Part shown: positions 22,556 through 37,494 of the stretch, piece after piece
Position numbering within the stretch: the stretch's first letter is position 1
How the letters are laid out: every line of letters starts with the position of its first letter
Assembly (NCBI RefSeq): GCF_050303215.1
Contig: NZ_JBNLBH010000142.1
Location: 1 to 64,000 of the forward strand
Length of the DNA: 64,000 bases
Direction: 5' to 3'
Source of the DNA: Haliangium sp050303215
Lineage (GTDB): Bacteria; Myxococcota_A; Polyangia; Haliangiales; Haliangiaceae
Translations under genes and position numbers: made by a program
Notes under the pieces: model-generated
Told to the model about the DNA's origin: nothing
Databases searched by the model: none
Seen by the model: only the letters and a program-made list of their open reading frames with translations

Positions 22556-22596
22556 TCGCGTCGCAGCCGAGACGCTGCCGCACACGAGAGTTCGCG

Positions 22597-23220
<624 letters not shown>

Positions 23221-23246
23221 GCGCCGCGCCGTGAGCGGACAGACCC

Positions 23247-23906
23247 GTGTGGCTCCTGGTGGGACTGGGCAACCCTGGCCCGAAGTACGAGCGCAACCGG
23301 CACAACATCGGCTTTCGTGTCGTCGATGAGCTCGCGCGCCGCCACGGTCTGGGCGCCTTTCGGGGCAAGTTCGGCGGCGAGGTCGCCTCGGGCATGCTCT
23401 CCCTCGCCGGGCGCCACCACAAGGCGGTGCTGCTCAAGCCCATGGAGTACATGAACCTCAGCGGACACGCGGTCCAGCGTGCGGTTCACTTCCACGACGT
23501 CGAGCCCGGGCAGATCGTGGTCATCCACGACGACCTAGACATCGATTTCGGCCGGCTCAAGCTCAAGGCCGGCGGCGGCCACGGCGGTCACAACGGCCTG
23601 CGCTCCATCATCCAGCAGCTCGGCAACAGCGATTTTCTCCGGGTCCGGGTCGGCATCGGCAAGCCCGGTCCCGGCCAGCAGCTCGGCGAGGTCCCACGGG
23701 GGAACCAGGCCGCCGCCGGCAAGGATCGCCGCGTCGCCGGTTATGTGTTATCAGACTTCCCCTCGGCGCTCGCGAGCCAGGTCGACCAGCTCATCGACGA
23801 CGCCGCCGCCGCCGCCGAGGCCATCGTGGCCCACGGCATCCGAGCGGCCATGAACCAGATCCACGCCCCTACCACCAACTCCTTGCCCGGCGACGTCCGG
23901 GCTTGA
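23247..23906 (+). CDS. pth: Peptidyl-tRNA hydrolase
   Basis: 219 residues. It hydrolyses peptidyl-tRNA released from stalled ribosomes. Key residues are visible: N9 in VGLGNPG, catalytic H19 in RHNIGF, LKPMEYMNLSG (Thr of the usual TYMN replaced by Glu), the catalytic Asp in VIHDDLD and GGHGGHNGLRS. The variable loop has a small insertion (PGPGQQLGEVPRGNQAAAGK). The start is GTG at 23247. It is followed 18 bases later by rpsF. Confidence 0.94.
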   Translation: MWLLVGLGNPGPKYERNRHNIGFRVVDELARRHGLGAFRGKFGGEVASGMLSLAGRHHKAVLLKPMEYMNLSGHAVQRAVHFHDVEPGQIVVIHDDLDIDFGRLKLKAGGGHGGHNGLRSIIQQLGNSDFLRVRVGIGKPGPGQQLGEVPRGNQAAAGKDRRVAGYVLSDFPSALASQVDQLIDDAAAAAEAIVAHGIRAAMNQIHAPTTNSLPGDVRA

Positions 23907-23924
23907 TACCCGCAAGGAGAGACA

Positions 23925-24596
<672 letters not shown>

Positions 24597-24608
24597 CAGG
24601 AGACTCCC

Positions 24609-24938
24609 ATGGCTGACGAGAACACTCCCAACGACAACGACACCCCCAGCACCAAGGCCACGGGCAGCAAGTCCATCGTCCGGCCGGTCGTGCGCATGCT
24701 CGGCAAGGCGCCTGCGCGCAGCGTATCGCGCCGCAAGGTGTGCCGCTTCTGCGCTGACTCGACCATCCTGATCGACTACAAGAACCCGCAGATCCTCAAG
24801 AACTTCATCACCGATCGCGGCAAAATCGTCCCCCGCCGCATCAGCGGCAACTGCTCCAAGCACCAGCGCCAGCTCGCGCTCGCCATCCGCCGGGCGCGCA
24901 TGCTCGCCCTGATGCCGTTTACGGTCACCGGACGCTGA
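24609..24938 (+). CDS. rpsR: Ribosomal protein bS18 with N-terminal extension
   Basis: 109 residues. The S18 core is RKVCRFCADSTILIDYKNPQ, ILKNFITDRGKIVPRRISGN and CSKHQRQLALAIRRARMLAL. A 40-residue N-terminal extension, acidic then basic, precedes it. The CRFC and C...H residues form the zinc-binding (C+) version. S18 dimerises with S6, and the gene lies 12 bases after rpsF with a CAGGAGA Shine-Dalgarno. The order rpsF-rpsR-rplI is conserved in bacteria. Confidence 0.95.
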   Translation: MADENTPNDNDTPSTKATGSKSIVRPVVRMLGKAPARSVSRRKVCRFCADSTILIDYKNPQILKNFITDRGKIVPRRISGNCSKHQRQLALAIRRARMLALMPFTVTGR

Positions 24939-24955
24939 GCCAAGGAGCATCGACC

Positions 24956-25408
<453 letters not shown>

Positions 25409-25451
25409 ATGCGCCGACGCCGCGTGGCGCGATTCAGGCTAACCTAGCGCC

Positions 25452-26822
25452 ATGTCAGGCAAGCGCGTCCTCCCCCACAGCATCGACGCCGAGGCGTCGG
25501 TGCTGGGCGGTATCTTGCTCCGCAACGACGTCCTCACCCGGCTCGACACGCTCGCCGAGGACGACTTTTACGACCCCCGCCACAAGGCCGTGTTCGCGGC
25601 CATGCGGCAGCTCGAGACCCAGGCCAAGCCCATCGACGAGGTCACCCTCGAAGACGAGCTGGCCAAGGTGGGCAAGCTCGAGGCCATTGGCGGCCTGGCC
25701 TTCCTGTCGGAGTTGGCGCTCAAGGTGCCCACCGCCGACAACGTCCCCTACTACGCCCAGATCATTCAGGACAAGCACGCGGCCCGGCGCCTGATGCTGG
25801 CCGCCTCCGAGATCGCGGCCCGCGGCTACGAGGAGTACGGAGAGGTCACCGACTACCTCGACGACGCCGAGGCCAAGATCTTCGAGGTCACCCAGCGCAA
25901 GCAGCGCTCCGGGCCGATGCCGGTCAAGTCGCTCATCAAGGAGGTGTTTCGCTCCTTGGACGAGCGCTGCTCCGCTCCCGACGGCGTCACCGGCGTGCCC
26001 ACCGGGTTCGTCGACTTCGACGGCCACACCGCCGGCCTGCAGCCCACCGAGCTCATCATCCTGGCCGCCCGCCCGGCCATGGGCAAGACCTCCTTCGCCC
26101 TGTCCATCGCCCAGAACTGCGCCGACCCCGAGAGCGGCAGCTTCCCCTGCCTGGTGTTCTCCCTCGAGATGTCGGCCACCCAGCTCGCCGAGCGCCTGCT
26201 CTGCGCCGAGGCCCGGGTCGAGTCCACCAAGCTGCGCCGCGGAAGACTCGAGCGCCAGGACATGACCAACCTGACCTACGCCGCGGGCAAGCTGGCCAAG
26301 GCCCCCATCCTCATCGACGACACCCCGGCCCTGGGCCTGCGCGAGCTGCGCGCCCGGGCCCGCCGCTTCGTGTCCGACAAGGAGCTCTTCGGCGAGCACA
26401 AGTTCGGTCTGATCATCGTCGACTACCTCCAGCTCATGCGCGGCAGCCAGCAGGCCCGCAACGCCAGCCGCGAGCAGGAGATCTCCGAGATCTCGCGCGG
26501 CCTCAAGGCCCTGGCCAAGGAGCTGTCGTGCCCGGTCTTGGCCCTGTCCCAGCTCAACCGCAGCCTCGAGTCGCGCCAGGACAAGCGCCCCCAGCTCTCC
26601 GACCTGCGCGAGTCCGGCGCCATCGAGCAGGACGCCGACGTCATCGTTTTCATCTACCGCGACGTGGTCTACAACGAGGACACCGACGAGCCCAACATGG
26701 CCGAGGTCATCATCGGTAAGAACCGACATGGACCTACCGGGACCGTGAAAACTCTGTTCGAAGGGCGTTACACTCGCTTCGAGAACCTCTCGCCGCGCAA
26801 CGACGACGCCCCTCCATATTGA
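25452..26822 (+). CDS. dnaB: Replicative DNA helicase DnaB
   Basis: 456 residues. The N-terminal domain (about 1-105) starts VLPHSIDAEASVLGGILL. The RecA-like ATPase has Walker A ARPAMGKTS (206-214), LVFSLEMSATQLAERLL, Walker B IIVDYLQLM, and SRGLKALAKELSCPVLALSQ followed by SDLRESGAIEQDADVI. It is the hexameric fork helicase that moves 5' to 3' and is loaded at oriC. No intein is present. The placement after rplI is typical of many bacteria. TAACCT lies 6 bases before the ATG and no Shine-Dalgarno is visible. Confidence 0.97.
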   Translation: MSGKRVLPHSIDAEASVLGGILLRNDVLTRLDTLAEDDFYDPRHKAVFAAMRQLETQAKPIDEVTLEDELAKVGKLEAIGGLAFLSELALKVPTADNVPYYAQIIQDKHAARRLMLAASEIAARGYEEYGEVTDYLDDAEAKIFEVTQRKQRSGPMPVKSLIKEVFRSLDERCSAPDGVTGVPTGFVDFDGHTAGLQPTELIILAARPAMGKTSFALSIAQNCADPESGSFPCLVFSLEMSATQLAERLLCAEARVESTKLRRGRLERQDMTNLTYAAGKLAKAPILIDDTPALGLRELRARARRFVSDKELFGEHKFGLIIVDYLQLMRGSQQARNASREQEISEISRGLKALAKELSCPVLALSQLNRSLESRQDKRPQLSDLRESGAIEQDADVIVFIYRDVVYNEDTDEPNMAEVIIGKNRHGPTGTVKTLFEGRYTRFENLSPRNDDAPPY

Positions 26823-26835
26823 GCTCCTGTCCGCC

Positions 26836-28485
<1,650 letters not shown>

Positions 28486-28615
28486 CGGCCGTCGCCTGCG
28501 GCGACGGCTTGGCACTTCGGCTCAGCCGATGTGCGGCCGGCGGCGGCGGCGACGGCCGTCGCCTGCGGCGACGGCTTGGCACTTCGGCTCAGCCGATGTG
28601 CGGCCGGCGGCGGCG
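28486..28615. repeat. Duplicated two-hairpin REP-like element between convergent genes
   Basis: Two 63-base identical copies (28486-28548 and 28553-28615) lie in direct order with a 67-base period. Each holds a perfect palindrome CCGTCGCC-TGC-GGCGACGG and a second inverted repeat GCACTTCGGC-TCA-GCCGATGTGC (one mismatch). A diverged copy lies at about 37504-37575. The element starts right after the kinase stop and contains the stop codon of the convergent protease gene, so it may act as a bidirectional terminator or belong to a mobile REP/MITE family. Confidence 0.8.
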
Positions 28616-31564
28616 CAGCCACGCCAACACGCCCAGCCCCAGCAGCAACGCCCCCGCCGGGCCGCCCGAGCCCGGGCCGGCGTCACAACCACCGCCGGCC
28701 GCGACCACGCAGGCATTGGAGCAGGCGTCGCCGTCGACCTCGTTGCCGTCGTCGCAGGCCTCACCGCTGTCGACCACCCCGTCGCCGCACGTCGGCGCCA
28801 GGCAGCTCCTCCGACAGGTGTCTGCGCGCACGTCGCTGTTGGCCGCGCCCTCGTCACACGCCTCGGCGCCGCTGACCACCCCGTCGCCGCACACCGACGA
28901 GCGCCGAGCCACGACGCACAGATCGTCGATGGTCCACCCGCCCAGTTCGAAGCCCCGGTTGCTACGGATCTCGAACATCACCTCCACGCCCCCGTCTCCA
29001 ACCAAGTTGCCGAGCGGAACGTCGTGGAACACCCACTCCGCATCGCGGTGATGCAGCGTGCTGTCGAGGCCCTGGCGGCTGTCGAGGTTGCGCCATACCA
29101 GCTCCTCGTTGGCGTAGATGCTGGCCTGATCGAAGTGGCCGTCCTCCACGTTGAGCCAGCGCCAGTACTGCAACCGCACGTCCGTGTACACGCCCACGGG
29201 CACCACCGGCGAGATCGCGTAGGTGATCTTGCGCGGCTCGTAGCTGCCGTCGCCTCTGTTGCCCGCGCTACCGCCCAGATCGTTGCCCAAGACTCGCCGC
29301 CCCGAGAACGCCCGGGCGGGATCGCCGCCCGCGGTCGAGATCGGCATCCCCCACTGCCAATCATTGGCGTTGCGCACCGTGTAGCTGCCGTTGGGTCCGT
29401 CGCGCCACCCCTCCAAGAACGGATCGCGCTCGAAGTCGATGCAGTACAGCGGCACCACATCCCCGACGAAGAACGACAGCGCCGGCTCGGCCGGGTTCTC
29501 GGGGAAGCTGCGCACCTGACCGTCGTCGAAGGTCACCTCGACGCTGTACGCCACCGTCGTGCCCTCGGGTTGGGCCGGGATCACGCCCGAGAAGGTGTCC
29601 CCGCCCCGCACCAGCGCGAGCGTCCCGCCGGCGCTGCCGTCGCGGCGATCCCAGTGCAGATTCACGCGCACCGCCTCATCGCCCGGGCAGCCGCCGGTCA
29701 GCGACGCGATCTCGAGCTCGACGGGGTGGCCCTCCGGGGACACGGCCTCAGCCGCGAGTCGGGACATCGACAGGGTGAACGAGCGCAACCCGTGGGCCGC
29801 GAACACATCGGCGATGTCGCACCCGTTCGGGGTCCCGTTGCCGAGGTCGCCGTCGGTATCGTCTGCGGCCAGCACCTCCACATACGCTGACGGGATGTTG
29901 GCCGCACGCCGGACCACGGCGAGGAACAGCCGATCGGCCTGGGCCACGCCCTCGGCCTCGCCGTAGCGCGCGATCAGGCGCTTGCGCAGGTCCCACAGCG
30001 CGCCCGCGATGATGCGCCCGGTGTCGTGGATCTCGCCGATGTCCTCGGGCCAGACGTACTCGCGGTCCTCGGGGTCGATGTGCCGCAGCGGCTCGTCATC
30101 GAGGAAGAAGCCCCGCCCCACCCCCGGGTCGCCGGTCATGGTGGCGGCCAGATAATCGGCCAGGCCCTCGCTGAGGGCGCTGTCGAACGAGCCCGCCCCG
30201 GCCACGAGCGACTGCACGTGCAGCACGTGCCCGAACTCGTGGTAGATCACGTCGGCCAGCCGTCCGGTGTTCTCGCACACCTCGCTGCCCTGGAAGAAGT
30301 TGATGGTCTCTCCGTCCGAGAATGCGTTGCAGGTGCTGTCGATGTTCACCTTGGCGCGCAGCGGCTGGTTGAGGAAGGACAAGTTCGGGGCCAGGGTGCG
30401 CGCGAACTCCTTGGCGATCCCGGCGTGCACGAAGGTGGCCAGGTAGGCGTCGAGCTCGGGGTCACCGGCGCCCGACCACACCGTCACCCCGTCGGGCTGG
30501 AGCCGCCGACTCACCGACGCCCGCAGCCCGCGCCGATCGAACACCTGGACCTGATCGCTCACGCTCTCGATCGAGACCTCGATGGCCTCGTCTCCGTCCC
30601 AGCTCATCACCCCGGCCGGGTCGGTCTGGAGCAGCACCGGCTCCGCCCCGTCCTCTGAGGGGACGCGCACGTACGCCCCCGCGGCCGGGTACACCTCGTA
30701 TGCGCCGGGGTAGCGTACCGGCACCTCCATGCGCACCGCCGCGTTGGCGAAGCGCAGCCGCTGCCGGCGCGCCACTGGGGCGCCGCTGTCGGCAGCCAGG
30801 TACACCGCCCAGGCCCCGCGTGGCGCGCTGCTGTCCACGCTCACCTCCACCACCCGGCGGTATTCCACCCCCCCATCGACCGTGATCACCGGCAGGATCG
30901 CCGCGGCGCCGACCCCGGCCACGCTCACATCGGCCTCACCCGCGTCCAACTCGGCGCGGACCCACTCCCGCGCCGCCACCTGCAACGCGTCCACGCTCGG
31001 AGCCACCGCCACCTTGGGCACCTCGACCCGCACCTGCGGGAAGGCCTCCGACGCGATCACGAACAGGCGATCGTTCTTGAACCGAAAACTCACCTGGCCG
31101 CCGATCACGCGCAGGCCATCGTAGTACTGGAACATGCCCACGGTGCGCAGACCGCCGTCGACGTCGTTGCTCACGACCACGAAGTCATCCGGATCCGCGC
31201 CCGGCGCGAGCAGATCGATGTTCGCGCGCAGGAAGGCGCGCGCGTGCTCGACCGCGCGGTCGGGCGAGGCCACGCTCCCGGGCGCGGCCAGGCCCGTGCC
31301 CACGATCCGGCTGGGCACGGCCGTAATCCCATCCCAACTCGCCCGCCAGCGCCCGTCGCTGGTGTCCAAAAAGCGGCGCCAGGCCGCGCGCGCTCGCTCC
31401 GGCACCACGGCCGAGATGGCCCCGGCCCGGCGCTGCGCGGCGCCGTCCGCGGCCGCCTCGGCGGGGCCGGCCTGGCTCGGCTTGGCCGGCCGCATCGCCC
31501 ACGCCGACGGCGTCGTCACCACCCCGGCCAACAACGCGACGATGACTCTGCGACAATGCAACAT
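28589..31564 (-). CDS. Secreted M36/M4-like zinc metalloprotease with Cys-rich repeats and MYXO-CTERM tail
   Basis: 991 residues. Signal peptide MLHCRRVIVALLAGVVTTPS then AWA; an FTP-like propeptide region (about 90-190, HARAFLRANIDLLAP, FQYYDGLRVIGGQVSFRFKN); a zinc site YHEFGHVLH with the third-ligand Glu in ALSEGLADY; then a beta-rich region. Near the C-terminus are two DUF4215-like Cys-rich repeats (CGDGVVSGAEACDEG and CGDGVVDSGEACDDGNEVDG) and a sorting tail GGPAGALLLGLGVLAWL followed by RRRR. The protein should be exported, anchored and perhaps released from the surface by myxobacterial rhombosortase-type processing. Start at 31564 with a GGGAGG Shine-Dalgarno; an upstream frame lacks a signal peptide. 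The stop codon sits inside the REP element. Confidence 0.88.
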   Translation of the reverse strand: MLHCRRVIVALLAGVVTTPSAWAMRPAKPSQAGPAEAAADGAAQRRAGAISAVVPERARAAWRRFLDTSDGRWRASWDGITAVPSRIVGTGLAAPGSVASPDRAVEHARAFLRANIDLLAPGADPDDFVVVSNDVDGGLRTVGMFQYYDGLRVIGGQVSFRFKNDRLFVIASEAFPQVRVEVPKVAVAPSVDALQVAAREWVRAELDAGEADVSVAGVGAAAILPVITVDGGVEYRRVVEVSVDSSAPRGAWAVYLAADSGAPVARRQRLRFANAAVRMEVPVRYPGAYEVYPAAGAYVRVPSEDGAEPVLLQTDPAGVMSWDGDEAIEVSIESVSDQVQVFDRRGLRASVSRRLQPDGVTVWSGAGDPELDAYLATFVHAGIAKEFARTLAPNLSFLNQPLRAKVNIDSTCNAFSDGETINFFQGSEVCENTGRLADVIYHEFGHVLHVQSLVAGAGSFDSALSEGLADYLAATMTGDPGVGRGFFLDDEPLRHIDPEDREYVWPEDIGEIHDTGRIIAGALWDLRKRLIARYGEAEGVAQADRLFLAVVRRAANIPSAYVEVLAADDTDGDLGNGTPNGCDIADVFAAHGLRSFTLSMSRLAAEAVSPEGHPVELEIASLTGGCPGDEAVRVNLHWDRRDGSAGGTLALVRGGDTFSGVIPAQPEGTTVAYSVEVTFDDGQVRSFPENPAEPALSFFVGDVVPLYCIDFERDPFLEGWRDGPNGSYTVRNANDWQWGMPISTAGGDPARAFSGRRVLGNDLGGSAGNRGDGSYEPRKITYAISPVVPVGVYTDVRLQYWRWLNVEDGHFDQASIYANEELVWRNLDSRQGLDSTLHHRDAEWVFHDVPLGNLVGDGGVEVMFEIRSNRGFELGGWTIDDLCVVARRSSVCGDGVVSGAEACDEGAANSDVRADTCRRSCLAPTCGDGVVDSGEACDDGNEVDGDACSNACVVAAGGGCDAGPGSGGPAGALLLGLGVLAWLRRRRPHIG

Positions 31565-31875
31565 GAATAGCCTCCCAAACCTTCCTTTCGAGCGTAGAGG
31601 ATCCGACCCCTCCCTGACCAGGCCCACACACCGCCGCTGCCGCTAACGAACCCTCACGGGCCAGCAACCCTGGACGGCCGTCCCGCGTCAGCAGACCTCA
31701 CGGGGCCTCACGGGACCTCACCGCGGCTCACTGAGACTCACCAACTCTCACAACGCCACGCCCGTTCTGACAGGGACTCGCCGGAGCGGCCGCCGAGCCA
31801 GTCCCAGGCCCCCGGTCGCTCAGGCGCCCACGGCCGCCCACGACCACCCCGGTCGTGCCAAGATGGCGCCCACCC
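31565..31875. other. Divergent intergenic region with helically phased CTCAC boxes
   Basis: It lies between the protease (minus) and the AmpG-like gene (plus). No ORF is convincing. It holds the 10-bp-phased repeat at 31697-31751 and a further isolated CTCAC at 31653-31657. No clear -10/-35 pair was found. Confidence 0.5.
31697..31751. repeat. Six CTCAC boxes at exact 10-bp spacing
   Basis: CTCAC occurs at 31697, 31707, 31717, 31727, 31737 and 31747, each start exactly 10 bases from the last, while the intervening 5 bases vary. All boxes therefore face the same side of the helix. This pattern suggests cooperative binding of a protein or a curved DNA segment more than simple slippage. Confidence 0.75.
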
Positions 31876-33207
<1,332 letters not shown>

Positions 33208-33231
33208 GCGCCGGGCTGGGTCCGACCGCGC

Positions 33232-35559
33232 TCACTTGCGCAGCTCGAGCTTCACCGAGCGCGCCAGCATCTCCATCGTGTACGGCTTCTTGATGTACTC
33301 GCCCGCGCCCAGCCGCTGGGCCAGGCGGACCTCGTCGCTCTCGGCGTAGCCGCTGGCGATCACGGCCTTCTGCCCCGGCCGCAGCTTCACGAGCTGCTCG
33401 TAGGTGCGGCGGCCGTTGATGCCCGGGTCCATGATCATGTCGAGCACCACCAGGTCCACGGCCCGGTCCTTGACGTACTCGATGGCCTGCTCTCCGCTCG
33501 ACACCGCCTCGGCGGTGTAGCCCAGCGAGGTGAGCATCTTACAGGCGATGGTCCGCTGGCTGGGCTCGTCGTCGACCACCAGCACCCGCTCACCCGCGCC
33601 GAGCAGCTCGTCCATCTCCGCACCACGAGTGGCGCTGAGCGGCTCCCTGGTCACGGGCAGGTACAGCTCGAAGGTCGTGCCCTCGTCGCCGCTCTTCACC
33701 TCCACGTAGCCGTCGTGATCCTGGACCGCGTTCCACACGATCGCCAGCCCCAGCCCGGCGCCGGATCGGCCCAGCCGCTTGCTGGTATAAAACGGCTCGA
33801 AGATGCGCTCGATGTGCTCGGGCGCGATCCCGGGCCCATCGTCGGACACCGCCAGCACCGCGTATTGGCCCGGGCGCATGCGCTGCTCGCCCCGGCCCTG
33901 CTCGGTCACGTGCTCATTGCGGGTGGAGATGCGGATCGTGCCCTGCTCGCCCACGGCCTCGGCCGCGTTGACCACCAGGTTGATCAACGCCTGCTGCAGG
34001 TTGACCCCGATGCCCTTGACGTGGCCCAGATCGGGATCGAGCGCGGTCTTGATGCGCACCCCCGAGAACCGCGCCTTGTGATCGCGGCACTCACCCGACA
34101 GCAGGTACTGATGGACCGTGTCGTTGAGCGACAGCACCGACCGCGGCGCGGCGATGCCTTTGGCCACGGTCATGAGATCTGACACCACCGCGGCCGCGCG
34201 CGTGCCCGACTCCTTGATGGTCTCGATCAGCTCGCGCTCCTCCCTGGCCAGGCGCGGGCCCAGGTCGGCCATGAGCAGGTCGGGGAGGCTGACCACGCCG
34301 CCCAGGATGTTGTTGAGATCGTGAGCGACCGCCCCGGCCAACAGACCCAGCGCCTCCATCTTCTTCGACCGCGCCAGCGCGGCCTCGAGCGACTTCTTCT
34401 CGCGCTCGGCCGCGACCCGCTCGCTGATGTCGCGCAGGTTCAACAACAGGTAGCGCGCATCTCCGAGCTGATACGCGTTGCCGGTGAGCTCGACCTCGAT
34501 CAGGCTGTCGTCCTCCCGCACCCCCTGGGCCTCGCCCCGGAAGCGCTCCCCGGCGCGGGCCTTGGCCAAGAAGCCCTCGAACACACCCGCGTAGTCGGTG
34601 TGCAACAGCGCGGCCGGCGGTCGGGCCAGAAGCTGGTCGCGCGTGGCCCCGTACATCGCGCATGTGGCCGGGTTGACGTCGACCATCTCGCCCGCGTCCG
34701 AGAACACCACGATGCCGTCGCCGGCGCTCTCGAGCAGGGTCCGATACCGATGCTCGCTCTCCTTGGCGGCGCGCTCGGCCCGCTCCCGCTCCTCCACCTC
34801 CCGCCGCAGCTCCGCCACCCGCCCCTCGAGCGCGCCGTTGGCGACCTGGAGCTCGTGCTCGGCCCGCCGTCGCCGCAGCATGCTGAGCGTGGCCACCCCG
34901 GTGAGCGCCAGCCCCAGCAGGGTGGCGGCCACCATGGCCGCGAACATGAACCGGATCTGGGCGCTCGCGCCGGTCGCCGCCATGATTTCGGACAGCGGCG
35001 TAGACAGCCCGATGGTCCACACGTGCCCGGCCATCCCGACCGGGGTCCAGGCCGCGATCTCGCGCCCCTTGTCGGGCAGCCACACGTACCACCCCACCCC
35101 CTCGCGCGCGCTCATCACGTCCGCGCTCATGGCCTCGTAGTGGCTGGCCCCGGCCGCCCGCTGCAGGGAGAAGATCTCGGCCATGCTCTTGTCCACGTAC
35201 TCGGGCGGGAAGTCCGAGCTGCGGTCGAAGACCACGTGATCGGGCGCGTAGATCCACGCGTCCCCCTGCTCGTGCAGGTGCGTGGGGGCCACGAAGCGCT
35301 TGAGGATGGTCTGCTCGATGGTGTCCTGATCCGTGCCCTTGGCGAGCTCGTCCTCGAGGTACAGCTCGGCGCTGCGCGCGATCGCGCGCACGATCTCGAG
35401 CTGAGTCTCCTGGTATGAGGCGACCACCGCCTGTTCGATGGCGCCGGCGTAGCGACTCGTGACGTACCAGCCCAAGCCGATGATCAACACGATGATGACG
35501 GGCAGGGCCAGCTCCAGGCTCTGCCTGCGCCGACCGGTCCCGTGGTGGTTTTCGGGCAT
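33232..35559 (-). CDS. Hybrid sensor histidine kinase with Cache-like sensor, PAS and receiver domain
   Basis: 775 residues from the ATG at 35559, which has a CGGAG Shine-Dalgarno. Order: TM1 (LPVIIVLIIGLGWYVTSRYA), an extracytoplasmic sensor of about 180 residues (Cache-like, with WIYAPDHVVFDR and GWYVWLPDKG), TM2 (FMFAAMVAATLLGLALTGVA), a coiled coil, a PAS domain (YRTLLESAGDGIVVFSDAG), phosphoacceptor VAHDLNNILGG, an ATPase domain (NLVVNAAEAVG, DDGPGI, GAGLGLAIV) and a C-terminal receiver (VLVVDDEPSQ, phospho-Asp in VVLDMIMDPG, Lys in KKPYT). No cognate output regulator is adjacent, so phosphotransfer must go elsewhere. Confidence 0.92.
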   Translation of the reverse strand: MPENHHGTGRRRQSLELALPVIIVLIIGLGWYVTSRYAGAIEQAVVASYQETQLEIVRAIARSAELYLEDELAKGTDQDTIEQTILKRFVAPTHLHEQGDAWIYAPDHVVFDRSSDFPPEYVDKSMAEIFSLQRAAGASHYEAMSADVMSAREGVGWYVWLPDKGREIAAWTPVGMAGHVWTIGLSTPLSEIMAATGASAQIRFMFAAMVAATLLGLALTGVATLSMLRRRRAEHELQVANGALEGRVAELRREVEERERAERAAKESEHRYRTLLESAGDGIVVFSDAGEMVDVNPATCAMYGATRDQLLARPPAALLHTDYAGVFEGFLAKARAGERFRGEAQGVREDDSLIEVELTGNAYQLGDARYLLLNLRDISERVAAEREKKSLEAALARSKKMEALGLLAGAVAHDLNNILGGVVSLPDLLMADLGPRLAREERELIETIKESGTRAAAVVSDLMTVAKGIAAPRSVLSLNDTVHQYLLSGECRDHKARFSGVRIKTALDPDLGHVKGIGVNLQQALINLVVNAAEAVGEQGTIRISTRNEHVTEQGRGEQRMRPGQYAVLAVSDDGPGIAPEHIERIFEPFYTSKRLGRSGAGLGLAIVWNAVQDHDGYVEVKSGDEGTTFELYLPVTREPLSATRGAEMDELLGAGERVLVVDDEPSQRTIACKMLTSLGYTAEAVSSGEQAIEYVKDRAVDLVVLDMIMDPGINGRRTYEQLVKLRPGQKAVIASGYAESDEVRLAQRLGAGEYIKKPYTMEMLARSVKLELRK

Positions 35560-35684
35560 GATGCGACTCCGGATTATCCCCGTGTCATAATAAGACATCG
35601 GCGAATCGATCCGCAATCACTGCCTCTCCGCCAGCCCTCGCTGCGGCGGTGTCGCGCGGACCGTCCGGGCCGCGTCGGCCAGGC

Positions 35685-36383
35685 TCAGCGCGCGGCCGAA
35701 ACCCGCTCGTAGGCCAGGGCGTTGCCACGCTTGCCGGTGGCCTCGATGACGCCCATGTTGCGCAGGCAGTACGCCATCTTCTGGGCCACCCAGCGCGGGC
35801 GCCCGATGGCCGCGGCCAGGTCGCTGGTAAGGAACGGCGCCGGCAGCTCATCCGGCAGCAGCGACGCCATGTCCTCCGGGCTGTCGAAGCGATGCCGCGC
35901 CACCACATCCAACAGCCGGCGCTCCTCGGTCACCCACCCTCGCCGGCGCCACGCCCGTTTGCGGTCGAATCGGCGCACGTCCTCCTCGCGGACCAGGAGC
36001 ACCTCGAGCCCGAAGTTGGGGCAGGCCAACAGCTCTGGAAAGCTGACCAGCTCGACGAAGATGTCTTCGATCCGGCCCCGCTTGGGCGACTTGCGGCGGG
36101 TGCCGGCGCCGCGCTGGCCGGGCGCGGCCTGCTTGACGATCCAGCGCTCGCTCGCGATCGGGTGCACCAGCCGGATGCGCCGGGTGGGCGTCAGCGTGCG
36201 CAGCTTGCGCCGGATCGACGAGAAGCTCGCGGTCTGGATCTCGATCAGCAGGTCGTCGCGGACGATGTCGACCTGGTAGCCGTCCACGGGCACCTCGAAG
36301 CAGTCCCCGGGCGCCGCGTACCAGCGCTTGAGGGCCGCGTGCAGGGCCTTCTCGTTGAGGGTGCCGATGCCGCTTCGAGTCAC
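35685..36383 (-). CDS. Hypothetical protein with restriction-endonuclease-like motif
   Basis: 232 residues. DGYQVDIVRDDLLIEIQTAS followed by FSSIRRKLRTL fits a PD-(D/E)xK-type core: Asp in VDIV, E-I-Q in the next strand, then a basic helix. The middle contains KSPKRGRIEDIFVELVSFPE and a basic RRRGWVTEERRLLDV stretch. The C-terminal half (FLTSDLAAAIGRPRWVAQKM, AYCLRNMGVIE) looks like a winged helix-turn-helix. A nuclease or DNA-repair role is an inference only. The start is GTG at 36383. It stands alone between the kinase and the aldo-keto reductase gene. Confidence 0.65.
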   Translation of the reverse strand: MTRSGIGTLNEKALHAALKRWYAAPGDCFEVPVDGYQVDIVRDDLLIEIQTASFSSIRRKLRTLTPTRRIRLVHPIASERWIVKQAAPGQRGAGTRRKSPKRGRIEDIFVELVSFPELLACPNFGLEVLLVREEDVRRFDRKRAWRRRGWVTEERRLLDVVARHRFDSPEDMASLLPDELPAPFLTSDLAAAIGRPRWVAQKMAYCLRNMGVIEATGKRGNALAYERVSAAR

Positions 36384-36524
36384 GGGTGAGCACCAGCGTC
36401 GTCGGTCCCGGCGCCGGGGTCAAGTTCCGGCCCCGATCACCGGGCCAGGTCACCGCCCAGCACGGACACGCGAGGCCGCCGCCGCGGCATCCCGCCGCGG
36501 CATCCGCGCGCACAGGCGCCGGGA

Positions 36525-37337
<813 letters not shown>

Positions 37338-37494
37338 GTCGTTGACCTCTGTCGGGACCGGTCGAGGCGCAGCCCGCGCGCATTCGGCCCAACCCGGCGC
37401 GAGGATAACCGAGGCGAGCCCATCGAGGCCATGGCTAGGTGGCTGGTGCCGTTCGCCCAAGCGCCACGATCACGGGCACGCTCAACCGACCCGC

